A stretch of 64,000 bases of DNA from Adiantum capillus-veneris (taxonomy: Eukaryota > Streptophyta > Polypodiopsida > Polypodiales > Pteridaceae): positions 26,724,469 to 26,788,468 of the forward strand of contig CM043942.1 in NCBI GenBank assembly GCA_014529385.2, given 5' to 3'. The first letter of the stretch is position 1. Each line of letters starts with the position of its first letter. The notes beneath the pieces are model-generated. The model was given only the letters and a program-made list of their open reading frames with translations. It did not search any database and had not been told where the DNA came from. Both the position numbers and the translations under genes were made by a program. Shown here piece after piece: positions 61,119 through 64,000 of the stretch.

Positions 61119-61699
61119 AAAGAGGTGTATCGGATTTGTACATAACCTTCTCTTGCAAATTATTTGTTACGCATAGTCATGAACGATGCAATAGAAATAT
61201 ATACTTTAGTGAGAAAGGTTTATGGGTCTTGTCATTCTCTAAGTCAACCACCATAATAGTTACATAGTCTCTCATCTTCTCATACTTATGCTTGTAAGGT
61301 CATGATTGTATGCAACCGAAATACCATTGACTCTAGGCCAACGTGATCTAGTGCAGCTACAAGTGCATTTTGATTTCCTGAAATCTGAGCTATCTGAAAT
61401 TCAAATTGCGAAAAAAAAGTTTCTAACCTCATTTTTTTGTTGGAAAGCTTAGCTTGTAGGATAGTACTTGATATTTTGATGGTTTGTTCCTATGATGAAT
61501 GGTGTATTTAACAAGTAGTGTTTCCATGAATCTAATGCATGAATAAGTGCAAGCAGTTCTTTTTCATAGATCCCAAGTAATTTTGGGTGTAGTCGGCGAC
61601 TTTCACCCCCAATGCTATCACCACATGCATCACAATGGATCTCAAAGGCTTAGTAAAATATCATAAAACCAAAAGTGGATTCATCATAAGCTTTTATTT

Positions 61700-62925
61700 G
61701 AGCTCAGTAAAGGCATGATTCTCTCTAATATTTCATTGACATTTAACCTTTTTCTTAATTAAATCATGGAGTGGGCCCACTATTATAGAGAATCCCTCTA
61801 TGAATCGTATATAGTAGACATGATTCTCTCTAATATTCCACTAATATTTAAAAAAATTCTTAATTAAATCATGGAGTGGCCCTACTATTATAGAGAATCT
61901 CTCAATGAATTGTCGATGGTAGGAATACTTGCTTGTAAAACTTTTTAGCTCATGTAAGTTCTTTGTTTATGATCAATCATTTATTACTCTAAGTTTGTTA
62001 GTACCCATACGGATTCCTTCTTTAGAGATAATATGACCCGAGTATCTTATCTCATTGAGAAAGAATTCGCTTTTCTTTCCATTTACATAGAGCTTGTTAG
62101 CACGCAGTTCTTCAAAAACTTCATTTAAGTTATCTTTGTGTTCTTCCAAAGTTTTGGAGTAGATGAACATATCATCAAAGAATACTCTTATATATGCTCT
62201 ATTCTTTTGAAAGATTCTTTACAACAACCTATTAAAGGTTGCACAAGCATTAGTGAGGCAAAAAAAAATTGCTAGATATTCATCCAACCCAAATTGCGTA
62301 TGAAATACTATATATCACTAGATTCAATTCTTATATGATGGTAGCCACTTTAAAGGTCGATTCTACTAAAGTAAGAAGAATCTTCTGGCTTATCAAATAT
62401 ATCCTCTTTGCAAGGAATTGGAAATCAATTCTTTATTGTGCTCTTATTTAGTGCAGATAATCCACGCACATACCCATCTTTCTCTTGCACTAAAAGCACA
62501 ATCAAAAACAACAAAAAAAGATTCACTTGGACATATCATTCCCTTTTCTATAAGCTCATTAACTTGGGAGATAATATCCTCTTGTTGTGCATGAGAAACA
62601 CGATAAGAAGGTGTATCAAAAAGAGCAGTTCCAGGCACTAGCCGAATCCTATGGTCATCATTCCTCTTGAGGGAGGTAATTCACTTGGGATAAATTCAAA
62701 AGAGCAATCATTATATGATTGAATAAAATACAAATGATTCATTTCATGATTAAAACATGAGTTGTTATTGGATTTCATGGTGGTGAGAGAGGAGACTTCG
62801 ACAAAAACTTTATTGATTTTTGTGCAGATACTTGTGATACCATTGAATTGTATTTTTCTTCCCTTTATTAGCTCTATCTCTATGATGAAAACGTATGACT
62901 CTATTAGGATACTTAGTTTGAGCAA
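61700..62925 (-). pseudogene. G4 reverse transcriptase and protease-linker remnants
   Basis: 62638-62925 ends with FIPSELPPSRGM, the usual protease-RT linker. 62444-62638 reads PSYRVSHAQQEDIISQVNEL and IEKGMICPS, the RT start. 61973-62170 reads MFIYSKTLEEHKDNLNEVF and IRYSGHIISKEGI, the region after the active site. Near 61880-61930 it reads IVGPLHDLIKK, followed by a 105-bp tandem duplication. Confidence 0.8.
61714..61923. repeat. 105-bp tandem duplication in G4 RT
   Basis: Units begin CATGATTCTCTCTAATATT at 61714 and 61819 and are diverged at about ten sites. Confidence 0.85.
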
Positions 62926-63279
62926 CCATACATTAGAACCATGGTGCTTTTAGAAGTTCATCTTTACGAAACAAAAACGATAGGAAGAAATCTTCTTGAT
63001 TTGCATAGCCTTGGATGTGGAGCCTTAGCTTTTCAATTAATAATGTAATTAGAACTTTTGTCCCTTTAAAAGTTTCAATGCATCTAGCGTTGGTCTCAAT
63101 TTCTTAGTTATTATGCCAACCTTTTGAGTTAACTCATTGAAAATCAAGTTATGACTAGAGCCGGGACCAAGGAGATTGGATTTTAATACTTAACCATACC
63201 CTATGCATAAGATAGTTGAGTAGCTTCTTGATTTCCCTTTATGGGACAAGAGACATAGGTAGCATAAGGATATTCCTTC

Positions 63280-63743
63280 TTGGAAATTTTGGTCGAACAT
63301 GCACGGTAGGTGTGTCCTTAGTTTCCACACTTAAAATACTGATTCTCCTTCATTTATAATTTAAGAAGCTCTTTGAGTGAGATCTAGTTTTGCCCCTTGT
63401 ATACACCCTTCTCTTTCTTTTTGTTGACTTTGAGATATGCACTCATTGTAGGGAGCCTTCTCACTCTTTCATATGCTGTATCTTTATAAAGCATCTTGTT
63501 GGAAGAGAATATCTTGGTAGCAACCATAGAGTGGTGTATGAATTATAAGATCATCTTTGGATTTTGTGCATTAACATATGCACGCATATCCTCAAAAAGT
63601 TGTGTACAATACTGTTGTTTTTTCTTTGAGAAGTCAATTCTTCTGAAAAGAGTAGCTTTGAGATGGCGATCCCAAAACTTGTCTACATACTTTTGGATCA
63701 ACTCTCCCTTCTTGAGCTTGAGACCATGCCAAACCGTAAGCAC
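63280..63743 (-). pseudogene. gag: G4 gag remnant with zinc knuckle
   Basis: 63543-63743 reads GELIQKYVDKFWDRHLKATL, a capsid C-side segment. The knuckle near 63290-63340 reads YFKCGN, stop, GHTYRAC: one Cys is replaced by Tyr and a stop lies in the box. Confidence 0.75.
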
Positions 63744-64000
63744 ATCATCTTTGGCTTCGTCGGTTAAAAATTTCCATCAAAGAGCAAAAAATATTCATTC
63801 TTTCCACGGTTCCTTGGGTTCGCATACGAGCCCATCATTGACAAGCGAACTTTTGGAGACACCTAGCTACATGGCATAGCTTGGATTACTCTCTCTCACC
63901 TCTAAAGGTGGCATCAAACTATTGGATAAAATTGAGCACTTTATCCATGTGGCCATAAGTGTCATCAAAAGAAAGGAAGGTGATGCTCTTGCCCTTTTCT

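Larger units (their letters stand above)
59950..64000 (-). mobile_element. Decayed chromodomain Ty3/gypsy element G4, continues past the window
   Basis: On minus the order from 64000 down is gag, zinc knuckle, protease linker, RT, integrase and chromodomain. Frames are interrupted by many stops, so this is an old copy. Its chromodomain resembles that of the element at 31377-35335. LTRs are not identified. Confidence 0.8.

Overview
The window is nuclear DNA of a land plant. Two things support this: a split gene of the plant phosphatidylserine decarboxylase PSD2/PSD3 type with GT-AG introns, and a dense load of plant-type Ty3/gypsy and LINE elements. Introns of 12.8 and 32.7 kb and TC-tailed LINEs suggest a large, repeat-rich genome. 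A fern or another non-seed plant is my guess, not a demonstrated fact.

The only cellular gene I can support runs on the + strand from 1084 to 48341. It is the last eight exons of phosphatidylserine decarboxylase: 288 codons, all introns in phase 0, all splice sites canonical, no internal stop. Upstream exons lie before the window. Almost everything else from 1 to 48071 is transposable-element DNA inside its introns.

The 12.8-kb intron (1363-14201) holds a 5'-truncated LINE of family A (minus, 1471-4158), the tail of another, an L1-like LINE on + (4286-7855) with an internal inversion, a near full-length family-A LINE on minus (7856-13673, with ORF1, endonuclease and RT regions) carrying a 561-bp insertion and a 461-bp tandem duplication, and a short LINE end (13674-14010). 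The 32.7-kb intron (15382-48071) holds an 11.4-kb Ty3/gypsy element (15812-27202; both LTRs; GAGAC target duplication; gag, pol and an extra 3' ORF) inserted into a family-A LINE. It also has further LINE ends, an internally deleted chromodomain Ty3/gypsy element (31377-35335) that splits a third LINE, a 1.68-kb (GT)n tract, a family-B LINE split by a non-coding LTR element (44364-46750), and a tRNA-derived SINE just before the last exon.

Downstream of the gene (48342-64000) the sequence is more AT-rich. It holds two more SINE copies, simple repeats, a GC-rich island of unknown role (55060-55470), and two decayed minus-strand Ty3/gypsy elements (about 56440-58640, and 59950 to the window end).

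Two themes connect the repeats. LINE families and the SINE share the 3' terminus GACGTTAA followed by a TC-rich tail, which suggests the SINE uses a LINE's machinery. Many in-frame stops in the elements are TAG where CAG is expected, as cytosine-methylation decay would give. Several element-to-element junctions fall exactly at (TC)n or poly-G tracts. All element coding regions seen here are broken; the host gene exons are intact.
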